NCBI GenBank assembly: GCA_030512335.1
Contig: JAULSU010000004.1
Span: 620,001-684,000 of the forward strand
Source: Immersiella caudata
Taxonomy: Eukaryota; Ascomycota; Sordariomycetes; Sordariales; Lasiosphaeriaceae
Length of the DNA: 64,000 nucleotides
Direction of reading: 5' to 3'
Shown here: one piece after another, positions 20,279 through 30,579 of the stretch
Numbering within the stretch: position 1 is the stretch's first letter
Layout of the letters: the number at the start of each line of letters is the position of its first letter
Notes under the pieces: generated by a model
What the model was told of the DNA's origin: nothing
The model's database searches: none
What the model saw: only the letters and a program-made list of their open reading frames with translations
Translations under genes and position numbers: made by a program

Positions 20279-22342
20279 ATGGCAGACACCCCAGATCCAC
20301 GCGGTCGGCAGCGGACCATGCGTCTCGGAACCCGGAGCTGCGCGGAATGTCGGAGACGAAAAGCTCGATGCGTGTATCCCGACGGGAGTCGCATCTGCGA
20401 AGGCTGCGCACTGCGTCAGTGTCCATGCGTCGCCCAGGGGTCCGGTCGACCGAGGACAATGGCGCAGCCTAGTCCGGATAGGGGCAATGGAGACTTGCGG
20501 CAACGCGTCCAAAGACTCGAGAATACTATGCTTCGGCTATGTTACGCCCTTGAACGCCCTTCAGACGCTGAGAAAACCCAAAATGTCAAGACGAGCGTGG
20601 CGAAAGCACTTCAGCACCTGCAGTTACCACGGACCGACGCCCCCGAATCCAACACGGATGGCGACCCCGATGACGAAGAGGACTCTGCCCTGTACTCGAC
20701 TGATGGCTTCGATGATGGGCTCGACGCTGCGGATGCACCGCTAGTTGCCCTCCTCCGAGCTGCAGCCATGCTCGACAGAGAGGGCAGCGGCAGCTCGGTA
20801 AGCTCCGTGGCCAAGGGCTCGAACTCGTCAAGAGTCCAAGATATCTCCTCCAACTTCGCTAGAACCCTACTTCAAGACAACGATTTGCGTTCGGTTATCG
20901 ACGACACCCACAAATACTGGAAGATTTGGCCCGCCTGTTCTTATGGTCCGCGGCATATCGATACCCTCCAGTGCGCCGACCCCTCTGTGGCAACAAGCCT
21001 CCTCTCCGACATGATTCGGTCCGAAGACCCATCAGTTATGGCAAAGGCGGTTCTTTTCATCGCTCTCTGCATCCAACAGCTCCCCAGAGCCGGGCTGTCA
21101 GAGAGCTTGCCATCATCGCCCAAAGTTGTGGTCGCATCGTATATACGCACAGCAGACGACCTACTTCACATTGCAGCTGGTATTCGGGAGACAATCGACG
21201 CAGCCGAAGCCTGGGTACTTGAATCAAAGCTGTATATCAACATGGGCAAGCCACGACAGGCTTGGCTTTGCCTCCGCCGTGCCGCCAATGCAGCCCTGCT
21301 CCTCGGACTCCATCGGACAAATGGCCATGGCAGGACCGAGCGTGTGGATTCTTTGTGGGCTCAAATATGGCAGACGGAAAGGCTCTGTTCTCTAAGCTTG
21401 GGCCTCCCGAGTGCCATTTCGAACCAGCATCCAGCCATGTCCAGCAGCCCACCTTCCCTCAACGAGATACATGACCTTTTCCGGCATCGGCTCTGTCTCG
21501 CGTTGGGGACCATCATTGAACGGAACCAGCGTTCTCCTCTAGACTATCTAGCAACTGTCAAGATCGAAGAAGACCTGGAGCAATGCAGATCCCTCCTGCC
21601 TGACGAGTTCTGGAGCCAGCCACACCGCCCTGATCAATCATTCGTCGACATATACTACCGCCAAATCACCAAAGTTTTGTACTCTCTTTCCATCATGATG
21701 GTTCACATACCGTTCATACTGAAGGCATCGACGGATCGGAAATATGAGCACAACCGCATATCCGCTATGAATGCAGCCCGGGACGTCATCACAAACTACT
21801 CGCTCCTACGGCAAGTGGCCGATGCAGAGTACATCATCTGCGAGGTACTGGATTTTCAAGTCTTCAGCGCCGGCATGATTCTTCTGATCAACCTCTTTTC
21901 GCATCCTCCTCTGTCCGCCCAGGAGAATACGAACGAAGATCTCAGGCTCACCGAGGCGCTCGCCGAAACGTTACAACGAACCGCCTCCCTGATGAGTTGC
22001 GATGTCGCGAGGCAGGGGTCACACGTGCTGAGCCTCCTGATACAGGTTCACAGAGGCTCCTACAAAGGTCCGGATCGGTTCGTCGGGGTCATGCCATATT
22101 TCGGCAAGGTCAAGATCAGCTTTCCGACCAATAGGGCCTCTGCGGAGTCGGCCGCGGAGGCCAATCCAAACGCCGCCTCATCTACTTCCACCGGCAGTGT
22201 AGAGTTCAGTGTATGGTCTAGCGATCAGGATTTCCCCATGACGGTGGACTTGGAGCAAGGACTTGGTGGCGATTGGGTTCCTGGGATGGGGGAGGACGTC
22301 GGTTTGGATTATGACTGGTCTTATACGTTTACCTGTGATTGA
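20279..22342 (+). CDS. Zn(II)2Cys6 fungal transcription factor, 687 aa
   Basis: An intronless frame. The DNA-binding binuclear cluster is at residues 21-50: C21-x2-C24-x6-C31-x8-C40-x2-C43-x6-C50 within CAECRRRKARCVYP. A short coiled-coil-like stretch (QRVQRLENTMLRL) follows at about 75-90. The middle part resembles the fungal-specific transcription factor domain, with KLYINMGKPRQAWLCLRRA and ALLLGLHR followed by an RxxxLWAQIWQTERLCSLSLGLP-type segment. The tail has an acidic/hydrophobic stretch that could activate transcription. It is nuclear by inference. The chosen ATG opens just before the cluster; upstream, the frame has no ATG and runs through the tandem repeat. Target genes are unknown; the divergent peroxiredoxin is one candidate. 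Confidence 0.92.
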   Translation: MADTPDPRGRQRTMRLGTRSCAECRRRKARCVYPDGSRICEGCALRQCPCVAQGSGRPRTMAQPSPDRGNGDLRQRVQRLENTMLRLCYALERPSDAEKTQNVKTSVAKALQHLQLPRTDAPESNTDGDPDDEEDSALYSTDGFDDGLDAADAPLVALLRAAAMLDREGSGSSVSSVAKGSNSSRVQDISSNFARTLLQDNDLRSVIDDTHKYWKIWPACSYGPRHIDTLQCADPSVATSLLSDMIRSEDPSVMAKAVLFIALCIQQLPRAGLSESLPSSPKVVVASYIRTADDLLHIAAGIRETIDAAEAWVLESKLYINMGKPRQAWLCLRRAANAALLLGLHRTNGHGRTERVDSLWAQIWQTERLCSLSLGLPSAISNQHPAMSSSPPSLNEIHDLFRHRLCLALGTIIERNQRSPLDYLATVKIEEDLEQCRSLLPDEFWSQPHRPDQSFVDIYYRQITKVLYSLSIMMVHIPFILKASTDRKYEHNRISAMNAARDVITNYSLLRQVADAEYIICEVLDFQVFSAGMILLINLFSHPPLSAQENTNEDLRLTEALAETLQRTASLMSCDVARQGSHVLSLLIQVHRGSYKGPDRFVGVMPYFGKVKISFPTNRASAESAAEANPNAASSTSTGSVEFSVWSSDQDFPMTVDLEQGLGGDWVPGMGEDVGLDYDWSYTFTCD

Positions 22343-23449
22343 CGGCAGGGAGTAGTGTGTTGATAGAACCCAGATGACGCCAGTTGAGTGGGGCATACCT
22401 TCCACAGATAGAGACAGCTGACGTTCACGCGGTTGCTCGTCCAGCAAAAGTCATTGTCCAAGCGTGTCTTCCTCCGCGCGCCATCTCTAGAGCAGCCAGT
22501 TCACCACCCTAAAATCGACACCGTGAATTTCCCTTTTCTTCTTCGGAACTGAGTGGTTGCCGCCTTGGCCTGAGCTAGACTGAGCCAGACTGAGCGAAGG
22601 GTCACAGTTCTGGGCTGCCCCGGCTACAGTTGCCACGGGGTCTAAAATGGCGGTGGAGTTACGAGGACCTAGATTTGGGACCTCTACTACCACCACCTAG
22701 CCGGGCTTTCCTTCACTCGGCATGAAGCGTTGTGGTTGCATTGCGTGTGATGTTTTAATCTCTCTGGGACAGATTCAGAGCGGTTGGCCGAGATGCAACC
22801 ACGGTCCTTTTTTTGTTAGCAAGCCCACAGGTCATGGTACGGGATCCTTTCATTCATCCTACCCAAGGTACCTTACCTACTCAGGAGCTTGGGGGAGAAG
22901 GAGGTGGATATTAGATGCAGTTCGGGATTGGAGCGTATTGTCGTCTGGTTGAGAGCGTTCCTTGAGTCGGAAGCCTCGTTCTCGCGCCTGGCGGGCCATA
23001 CCGAAGAGGGTCTGCAGATTCAGGGGTTTCTTCTGGCGGGAATGGGAGCAGTGGAAAACGACTTGTGTCTCCTCAGGGTACTTTGTAGGTACGAGCGGAA
23101 TGTGCTAGATAGGTTCGACAGTCTCAATGGCAAGGCTGTGTCAAGGATGCTAGATTGAGGTAAAAGCTAGCGGGAGTGCCCAGGTTCAAACTTTCCGGTT
23201 TTAACCTTCTGGGAACCCATTTTTTTTTTCCATGGCTTGTCTCCGTCTCCCGAATCTATCGCTGGTCGCTGTTTGCCGGAGTAAGCAGAAACGGACGTCT
23301 CCGCTTCGAGCGGCGGGGCGGATGTGGCGGGAGACCGCACCGTTGTAGCCCCGTGATATAAGGCCGGTACTGTTTCTGATGACACAGGTGTACATGACGA
23401 GCCCTGCGATGCGATCGGGGCACCGGCGCTGGACGATTGCTCGTCCGTA
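22343..23449. other. Intergenic, no supported gene
   Basis: Short frames such as 22889-23158 (+) and 23167-23496 (-) look protein-like in composition but lack an ATG or a consistent splice link to neighbours. Confidence 0.35.
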
Positions 23450-24513
23450 TCACTGCTGATCTGGATGCTGATGGCTGGTTCTATTCTGCGCTTCATCGTC
23501 CCCCTCAGTGATCTCTTGATTTCCAGAGACCTCGTGGAGGATTGTACCTTTCAATTTTGTGATATCAGCCATCATACCGAACGACTTGGGCCGACCAAAT
23601 ATCACGGCTCCCCTCTCGTAGCTGTCAATGTCGATTGGCCCAGAGGAATTGTTCTTGGAAATCAAGCCTCTGGGCGGGGAATTTGTCAGGCATAGATTTT
23701 GAATGGGGCCCCATTCCGCCGCCTCGGTAATGTTGTGCGCTTCAAACAATCTGCGCTGCAAAGGGTGGTGCCACAGGATTCCCGTAGACAGAATGAGTGG
23801 TTGCGATGCGATGTCTCCCTGGCGGTCGATGATGTCCCTCAGGTCAGCCACGCAGGCTCCAAGCAACCCCTTTCCACTCGGCATTATGCCCCAGGATCCT
23901 AACTGCGTCCCCCTCGCGGGCTTGATGAGGTTGCCGAAGCCACGACCAAACAGCACAACCGCGCGGATCGACTTGTGAATCTAACCCAGGTTTGTCCGCA
24001 ACTCGGCAGGCTTGCTGCCCTCAATAGATTGGATCCCAGTCCGTTACTACGTCACGGAAGTCCCAGCCTCCCAAGTAATGATCAGACAGCCACCACTTCA
24101 TATCGAGTCACTTGGGTGGAACTTTCTCCCTGTTCTTGGTGGTCGATCATCTTTTCTGGGCTCTCGCACAGTTCCGAAACCCTATGTTCAACCGTTATAA
24201 ACGACGTCTGAACTTTTGCCACCGTTTCGCGACCTCTATCTTGTCGTATTATGGTCTCGTTGATGATGTTCTCCTTGAGCTTATAGAGGCGCAGATTTCT
24301 GTTGTTTTCATTGAGCAGCGTGTGAATAGCTGTCTTAGTCTGGAACCGTTGGTCTGCTGGTGGCGGCTGGAAGGCGCTTTCGTCGAGCAGAAGCTCTGAA
24401 CTGAAGTCGCCGAGTTTGAATTGCTCGAGTGGATGCGCGGAGCATGTGAAGCAGCGCGCTAATTCCATTGACGAGCCAGCCGCGCTTGTCTTCTTCGTCC
24501 CAGATAACCACAT
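23450..24513 (-). CDS. Two-exon gene of unknown function
   Basis: Exon 1 runs from ATG 24513 to about 24100 and exon 2 from 23980 to a TGA at 23450. The acceptor GGGTTAG at 23981-23987 opens exon 2 in phase 0, and several phase-0 GT donors near 24085-24110 are possible, so the exact product (about 310 residues) is not fixed. Exon 1 encodes FTCSAHPLEQFKLGDFSSEL and KENIINETIIRQDRGRETV; exon 2 encodes SIRAVVLFGRGFGNLIKPAR, DLRDIIDRQGDIASQPLIL and FGMMADITKLKGTI. No known domain is recognised. An extra Ser/Thr-rich frame at 23167-23496 may be an alternative end. It could also be a decaying gene, since the skipped segment itself contains protein-like sequence (WWLSDHYLGGWDFRDVV) before a stop. 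Confidence 0.42.
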
Positions 24514-24975
24514 AGCGTTGTTGAGTCCCCCCCCCCCCCTTCCCCTCTCCCCTTTCCCCCTCCTCCTCCCACTTTGAATTCTCCTCCTTTCAACACCCTC
24601 TATCGATCCCAAAAACTCCCTTTCAACAAGCTCCTACACCACGGTGAAATCCCAGTTATCATCAACACGATCTTCTAATCCGTCAAGGTCGATACCAACA
24701 CGGCCGCCAATGGTCGTTCTCCGATCCCGTCATTCTTCGATAAACGGCTATGGGTAGCCTTGTTAGCATCGACCGTGGGGGATCAGAAGATTGTGTTGTT
24801 GATGATGGCTAGAATTGCAATCGCGAAACAAGCTTTGATCAGGGTCAAGCATACATAACCAACTCAGCCCATCCCTCCTTAATGCCCTTTCCCCATCAAC
24901 CCCCATTCCCATCCTTCAAAATCCATCATCCCCTCAGCCCGCCTCCCAAAGCTACCATCCCCCCTCTCATCCCCC
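24514..24975. other. Intergenic with pyrimidine tract
   Basis: A C-rich tract (C run at about 24528-24538 followed by CT-rich DNA to 24570) lies directly upstream of the previous gene on its template side. The rest is 3' flank of the nitrate transporter gene. Confidence 0.35.
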
Positions 24976-26594
24976 TCACATCCCCACCCTCGGCACAGGC
25001 GGAACCCAAACCAGCCCCAAATAAACAACCACATGCACCACCCCAATAACCCAAAACCCCCTCGCATAATCCGTCCCATCCCCCATAAATCTAAACACCA
25101 CCGCAAACACCACACCTCCCAGATTCCCTCCCGCCCCCGTAAGCCCCGACAAAACCCCATTCGCCCACGGATACACATGCGGCAGCAGCGCAAAGTTCGC
25201 CCCGTTCCCCGCCTCATGAAACACCGCCATTAATGAAACCAACCCGATCATGGTGGGTAGGTGGTGAGGATCAAGCAGGCCGATGAGGATGAGTAATCCT
25301 CCGGTGAGGACGCCACAGACGTGGATCCATATCTTCTTACGCCAGAGCGAATCCCCGAAGCCGGAGTAGAGCGCGTCGCCGATGATTCCGCCCAGGGGAC
25401 GGGTGAAGACGTTGAGGAAGCCGAAGAGGGCGGCGTAGTTGGAGGCGGTGGTTTGGTTGAGTTGGGGAGGGGGGAAGTTTTTGAGATAGTAAGCGGCGAG
25501 GATGGAGTTGATGGCGAGTTCGGAGCCGAAAGAACAGGCGTAGGTGAGGGCGTGGAAGAGGGCGTGGAGGGAGAAGGTGAGGGGGAGGGTTTCGGAGAGG
25601 GTTGGGGGAGAGATAGTTTCGGAGCGGGCGGTGGAGATGGCTTCGGTGCGGGAGATGGGGGCTTCGTGGTCAAAGGGGTGGATGCTGGTGTTTGAGGAGG
25701 AGGTCATGGTTCGATTGTGGGTGGGGGTGGGCTTCTTTTCGGAAGGGGTGGTTGCGGCGGGGGGTACGGGGTCGGTGACAGCGATGGTGATGTCGACGAG
25801 GTCACCGGGGAGGCCGTGGGATTCGAGGTTTCGCCGGACGTGTTGATGTCGATCGGACCACTTGCCCATGGGGGTGTCCTCGCATAAAAGAAGCATGCCG
25901 ATGCCGCAGGCGATGAGGCTGATGAGCGGGACGACAAAGGTGATACGCCAGGCCTCGCTGGAGCTGTGGCCAAAGTGATGCTTCAGTGAGTCGTAGACAG
26001 CAGGCATGATAAAGTACGTGATTCCGCCTCCGGCATTACCCCAACCCCCTGCCAATGCATTTGCTGTGCCAACAACATTCTTGTCGAACCAGCCAGTGCA
26101 CCACACCTGACAAGGCACGAAAGATCCGCCGAGAATTCCGATGAAAAAGCGGCTGATGTAGAGCCCAGTTGCGTCCTTGATCAGGGGTGCCAGGCCAATA
26201 GGGATGCTCCCCAGAAGGAGAGTAAGGCTGAACACCATGCGCGGGCCTAGTTGGTCACACAGAGGGCCGGCAATCAAGCGTATGAGTAAGGTGGACGCAA
26301 GTGACACGATGTTGGAGTTGGCGACCTGGGCCGAAGTGAGCTGCAGGTCGGCTCTGATTGTGACAGTGAGCTACCCCTTGTTAGTTGCCCATCAAGGCCG
26401 AGAATACGCCATGGAACTCTTACCAGCGGAGGAAATGTGTACCACGCCCAAAACGCGATCATGAAGCCGATCCAGGAGAAGAAGAATACCCGGCCGTGAG
26501 GATCAACAACGTTGAGTACCGGGACGGACCGGGCCTTCCGGTTTACCGGATTGACCACCGGCGCGCGCCAGAGGTCTGACGTGCGAAATGCCAT
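24976..26594 (-). CDS. nrtA: Nitrate/nitrite transporter, NNP family of MFS (CrnA/NrtA-like)
   Basis: Two exons (26594-26424, 26370-24976) with a 53-base phase-0 intron give 521 residues, standard for fungal NrtA proteins. About twelve hydrophobic segments are visible. The two nitrate-signature glycine motifs are present: AGGWGNAGGG at 164-173 and AGGNLGGV at 470-477, plus the MFS loop GPLCDQLGPR. A long polar loop (about 227-320, Ser/Thr/Pro-rich) lies between segments 6 and 7, a fungal hallmark linked to post-translational control. The protein should import nitrate with protons at the plasma membrane. One AGATAA (GATA-factor consensus) lies at 26602-26607 on the coding strand, just upstream of the ATG, fitting but not proving AreA/NIT2-type nitrogen control. 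No nitrate or nitrite reductase gene is in the window. Confidence 0.94.
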
Positions 26595-27269
26595 GGCCTT
26601 CTTATCTCTGGTTGTTGTTTGGGACTTCAGGGGTATTTCCTCGTGACGACGCGAACTGGCGAGCCGTGACTCGTCGGGTCCGCGACCAGAAAAGGTCACG
26701 GCAACTCAGCTATGCGTTACCAAAGACATCTGTCAAGGTGTCTAGCCAGTCGGAGAATGATATCCCCAAGTGTTTTCAATCAGGAAGAGTTGCTTCGTCA
26801 TAATGGTGTTGAGAGACGTTGAATTTCGATATTGAGATTTTGGGGGGGGGAAATTCCGCTGTGCGCCCCCGCGTTGTAAGCGCGCAATCAGTGGCTGCGT
26901 GACCAATTCCTGCTGAGCTAGGGCCCGGTCTAGGCCGCTTTAGTGAACCCAGCCGGTTGGGTCTTGGTGGCGGTTGGTCAGTCCCGGATCGCCGGCTTGG
27001 CGCAAAGGAGGTGTGTCTGAGACAGGTCTCATCATCAGGATCGGTCGAGATTCAAAGTGAACAAAAAGTTCAAAAGAGAGAGAAAATAAGTATTATATGA
27101 TATGGTATATACACGGCGGCCATGTAAATGCTGTTTCGAGAAACCTGGGAGGTGCTTGACTTGGATCTCTCGCACTCCTCGATCAATCGAACTGCTTCCC
27201 TCACAGACCCCTTCCACTTGCGATAGTGGCGCTTGAGTCCAGCATTTCAAAGCCTAGACCCCAAAAGCC
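26595..27269. other. Upstream region of the nitrate transporter and 3' flank of the next gene
   Basis: This probably includes the nitrate transporter promoter. A run of G occurs near 26842-26851. No gene is visible. Confidence 0.35.
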
Positions 27270-28136
27270 TCAGGCTATCTCCACAGGCTGAACAGGCTTG
27301 GTGCCGAGCTCGTAGCCCCGACTCGGTGGCTGTTCTTCTTTCGCTTCGTTCAAACGCGGAGTGATATGGATCCCAGATGACTTCCCTTCGCTTGAAGTCG
27401 TGGACATCTCCGCCATTGGGGAGTGACCCATCTCAGCACGCTGTGGTTCGCCATCGATTTCATGTGCCGGTTTCGGTTTTGATGTCGATGCCGCTTGTTG
27501 CCGCTTCTTTTTCCGATGCAGGAGCCAAGCCAGTGTCCCCGAGATCGCAGCCACCGCAAAGATGCTCATGACCGCTCCTATAGCGGCAAACATGTTGTTG
27601 GGGTTGTCGCCAGCTACTGGTGGCTGCAAAACCCCTGAGGTCGCTACGGTCGATGGCTGCGTTGTTGATTCTGTCGATGGTGCCCCGCTGGAGCTTGTAG
27701 TTGCAGCACTTTGCGGTTCGGAATCCGGAGACTTTGCCTCAAGAATGGTGAAGTAACCAGACGAGATGTTTTGTGCTTGGGTGTCGCCCTGCGACTTTGG
27801 ATCGGTGCCGTTAAACATCCACAGCAGGAAAGTGTTTGATATGTCGAGGTCGAAGTCCAAAGTCTGAACTTCCCAAGTGAATCCTCGCATCGGCATGCAG
27901 TTGTTTGACGGGCAGGACACGTTCATGAGAACAGGACCCAGCTCTGCACCCTTCCCATCTGCGTACTGTTGCCATAGAGCAATGTTGTAAGACTGAAACT
28001 TGGTCTCGAAGGTGATGTTCTGGACTTCTCCTACTCTCCATGCTTGTCGTGGGGTCGATGGACTGAAGAATTGCCCATTTTCATTTCGCTTGTGTAGCCA
28101 GCTGCTTGTCCCACCGGCATCCCCAAACCCAAACAT
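27270..28136 (-). CDS. Single-pass membrane protein of unknown function (extracellular domain, TM, basic tail)
   Basis: The open frame gives 288 residues from ATG 28136. Residues about 30-135 form an extracellular-type domain with NxS/T sites and Cys75/Cys80. A Ser/Thr/Pro stalk (about 138-175) leads to a transmembrane helix at about 182-206 (MFAAIGAVMSIFAVAAISG), then a HRKKKR stop-transfer and a cytosolic tail of about 80 residues. This is the layout of many fungal cell-surface proteins, but no named family is certain. A signal peptide would be expected; hydrophobic SVILTARIA lies in frame just upstream without its own ATG, so a short 5' exon (possibly near 28307, reading MRANLCLAVAL) probably exists. 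The true start is therefore uncertain. Confidence 0.72.
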   Translation of the reverse strand: MFGFGDAGGTSSWLHKRNENGQFFSPSTPRQAWRVGEVQNITFETKFQSYNIALWQQYADGKGAELGPVLMNVSCPSNNCMPMRGFTWEVQTLDFDLDISNTFLLWMFNGTDPKSQGDTQAQNISSGYFTILEAKSPDSEPQSAATTSSSGAPSTESTTQPSTVATSGVLQPPVAGDNPNNMFAAIGAVMSIFAVAAISGTLAWLLHRKKKRQQAASTSKPKPAHEIDGEPQRAEMGHSPMAEMSTTSSEGKSSGIHITPRLNEAKEEQPPSRGYELGTKPVQPVEIA

Positions 28137-29293
28137 GGCGATGCGGGCGGTGAGAATTACTGAGCTTCAAGATTTCGGGTTTGTGAATAGCTGCGTGCAT
28201 GACGAGAGATTCTGCAAAAGGTCAATTCGGGCCAAACTGGGGCGATCGGTCGCTCAAGACGGAAACCACCCTCCTTAAAGCAACGGCAAGGCACAGATTT
28301 GCACGCATGGCAAAGGATGCGCCACGCACCCGTGGTGTTTCGGGAGTCTAATGCGCCGCATTTTCCCTGGTTATCGAAATCGCGAGATTGGCTGTCGGCC
28401 GCAAGCTGCTGATCGACCCAGGGTTTGGGTCAGAAGGAACGACTGGGGCGGCCGGACGGATGCCGGCTCTGTCAAAAGGTCCGTGGTTCCTCACACAGCC
28501 AAGCCGCGCCGAACCTGATCTCAGTAATCGTAACAGCCCCAAGACCCCTCCACTATTAGCATGGAGGCAGTTTGATAAGACGGGAGGCCGGCTTCGTGCC
28601 CGCCAACCTCAAATCTTGGGGGTCAGGGAGCGAGTTTTGTCGCTAGCCACCTGAGCGCTGCGGGCGCCGTTTAGAGCCGGTTATAGTGGGTGCCACACAT
28701 CGCCTCGGCAAACCTTGGTAGGTTGGTCCCCCATCGACGTTGCGCACAGCCTTCGGGAAGGCCACGGAGCCCAACCCCTCTATCGGCCTTGCCAGAGTCG
28801 AAACTATCGGTCTACCATCTTCGGGGCCTGGAAATTGGTCAGAGACGACATGCGGTGAAAGAATGCTCAAGATTGTCTAACATCACACGCGTTTGTCAGG
28901 GCTCGTGTGATGTGAGCTGATTGCATTGGGGACACGGGACCACAACTCCGAGTGGAAACTCAATTGATGCCTGGGTGGGGTAAGGCCTCAGCCCCCCCAA
29001 AGTTCCAGGACCGCAGCGCGCTTGTTTAGCGCGAACGCCAATGAGTTTGCGACTTCCCCCACCACTTTCCTATTTCCAGGTTGGGACCCTGGACCATCAG
29101 AGAAGCGAGATTTCGCAAACGCCCTACACGCGCGCATCCACTTCGGGGAGGACTGTGGGGCCTGCGCCCCTTTTTTCTGTCCTTTGACCGTTTCAACGCG
29201 ACCGACCTTGCCTCCCAGCGGCGTGCTCCAACCTGCCCTCAACCACTTCACCAAAGACGATGAGCTTAGCGCTGTAGGCTTCCGGCGACCGGG
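28137..29293. promoter_or_regulatory. Divergent intergenic region
   Basis: This separates the membrane protein (-) from the glycosyltransferase (+), and may include a 5' exon of the former around 28270-28310. No other gene seen. Confidence 0.35.
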
Positions 29294-30579
29294 ATGAAAC
29301 GAGACCAAACCAACACCATGTCGACGACTGTCACCATGCTGCGACGACCCTTCCGCATCCGCTTTCTGGCGACCCTCGCCGTTGGCGCCCTGGTGGCTTA
29401 CCGGCTGCTTTTTTACACGCCCGGCCAGACCTGGCTCCCCGTCGGCAGCAACAGCGGAGGCGCCCTGTTGCGCACCAATTCGACCCTCGGCTTCGGCACC
29501 ATTTACGTTGTCTCCAAGGAGAACTCGCCGCGTCGCCACGGCCTGCTCCAGGCCGCCAACATCACCGAGCTCGATTTCACCATTCCAGTCCAACCAAAAT
29601 GGACAGCAGACGACCTTGACGGCCACCCCAAAATTGGCAAGGGGTCTCTCATGGCTTGGCTTGGACACCTGCATTCGTTGCAATTGTGAGTCTCCCCGCG
29701 GCCCTGCCCTTGCGATCCCTGAATCCTCGCATAGTAGCTGACACGAATCTCTCCAGGTTCCTCGAATCAGACGCCGAAACTGCACTGATCCTCGAAGACG
29801 ATGTCGATTGGGATATCAGAGTACGCTCCCTTCAGGCCCCGCTCGTCGCGGGAGCCATGCGAACGGTTCTCTCGTCAAAATCCGGCTCGCGACACACAAC
29901 CGAAATGGACGACGAGGACGAGGGAGTGGAATACCCATACGGCGACCCTGCGCTCTGGGATCTCCTTTACATGGGCCACTGCGGCGATTACTTCCACCCC
30001 ACCGGCAGAGGGTTCGAAGATGGCCACGTTAAGCCTGACGACCTCGCGAGCATCGCGCACATTTCCTTCCCGGACAAGTCCCTCCCCAACTTCAAGAACC
30101 TCCACCCCTGGACAGCGTCGACGCTCGCAGGCCTCGGCGTCCCTGAACACACCCGCCTGGTGCACCGCTCCGTATTCCCCCTCTGCACCTTCGCGTACGC
30201 TGTCACGCGCGCGGCCGCCCATCGACTCGTTGAGGAGCTCGCAAACCTCAAGATCACGGAGCATACCGCATACGACGTGGCGATCCTCATCTCTTGCCGC
30301 GACCAGGGGCTGCGATGTTGGTCGGTCAACCCCGAAATGTTCCACCACCTCCCAGGGAAGAGCATCATCCAGGGCATCGAGAACATCACCTTCACACCGC
30401 CGGTAGACGCCATGGCCAGAGAGATCGTCGAGCTACGTAACGAAACGGCCAACATCGACTGTGGCTTCATGAATGGCGGTTTTTCGTACCCCGACGGCGA
30501 CATGAAGCGGCTCGAATACCTCCGAAAAGAGGTGGCTCGCAAGGGGAGGTGTCTGAAGAAGGGCAGAGCCTTGTGGTGA
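29294..30579 (+). CDS. Glycosyltransferase family 25-like type II membrane protein
   Basis: Two exons (29294-29685, 29757-30579) with a 71-base intron in phase 2 give 404 residues. An N-terminal signal anchor (about 22-40, FLATLAVGALVAYRLLFY) suggests a Golgi/ER type II membrane enzyme. Fold and motifs match GT25: TIYVVSKENSPRRHGLLQAA near the N-terminus, KGSLMAWLGHLHSLQL, and the metal-binding region LILEDDVDWD (acidic residues 144-150), with a later CTFAYAVTRAAAHRLVEEL segment typical of the family. GT25 members transfer galactose or related sugars to glycans or hydroxylysine; the fungal substrate is not known. A second ATG at 29318 could also serve as the start. Confidence 0.87.

Noticed and set aside
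22889..23158. Protein-like plus-strand frame with WLRAFLESEASFSRL
   Set aside because: It begins with TTG, has no ATG, no splice partner and no recognised family.
26860..26935. tRNA-like sequence on the minus strand with a TAGCTCAGCAGG D-arm-like part and a CTTACAA loop
   Set aside because: No T-arm GTTC box and no pairing acceptor strands, so it is at most a tRNA relic or chance.
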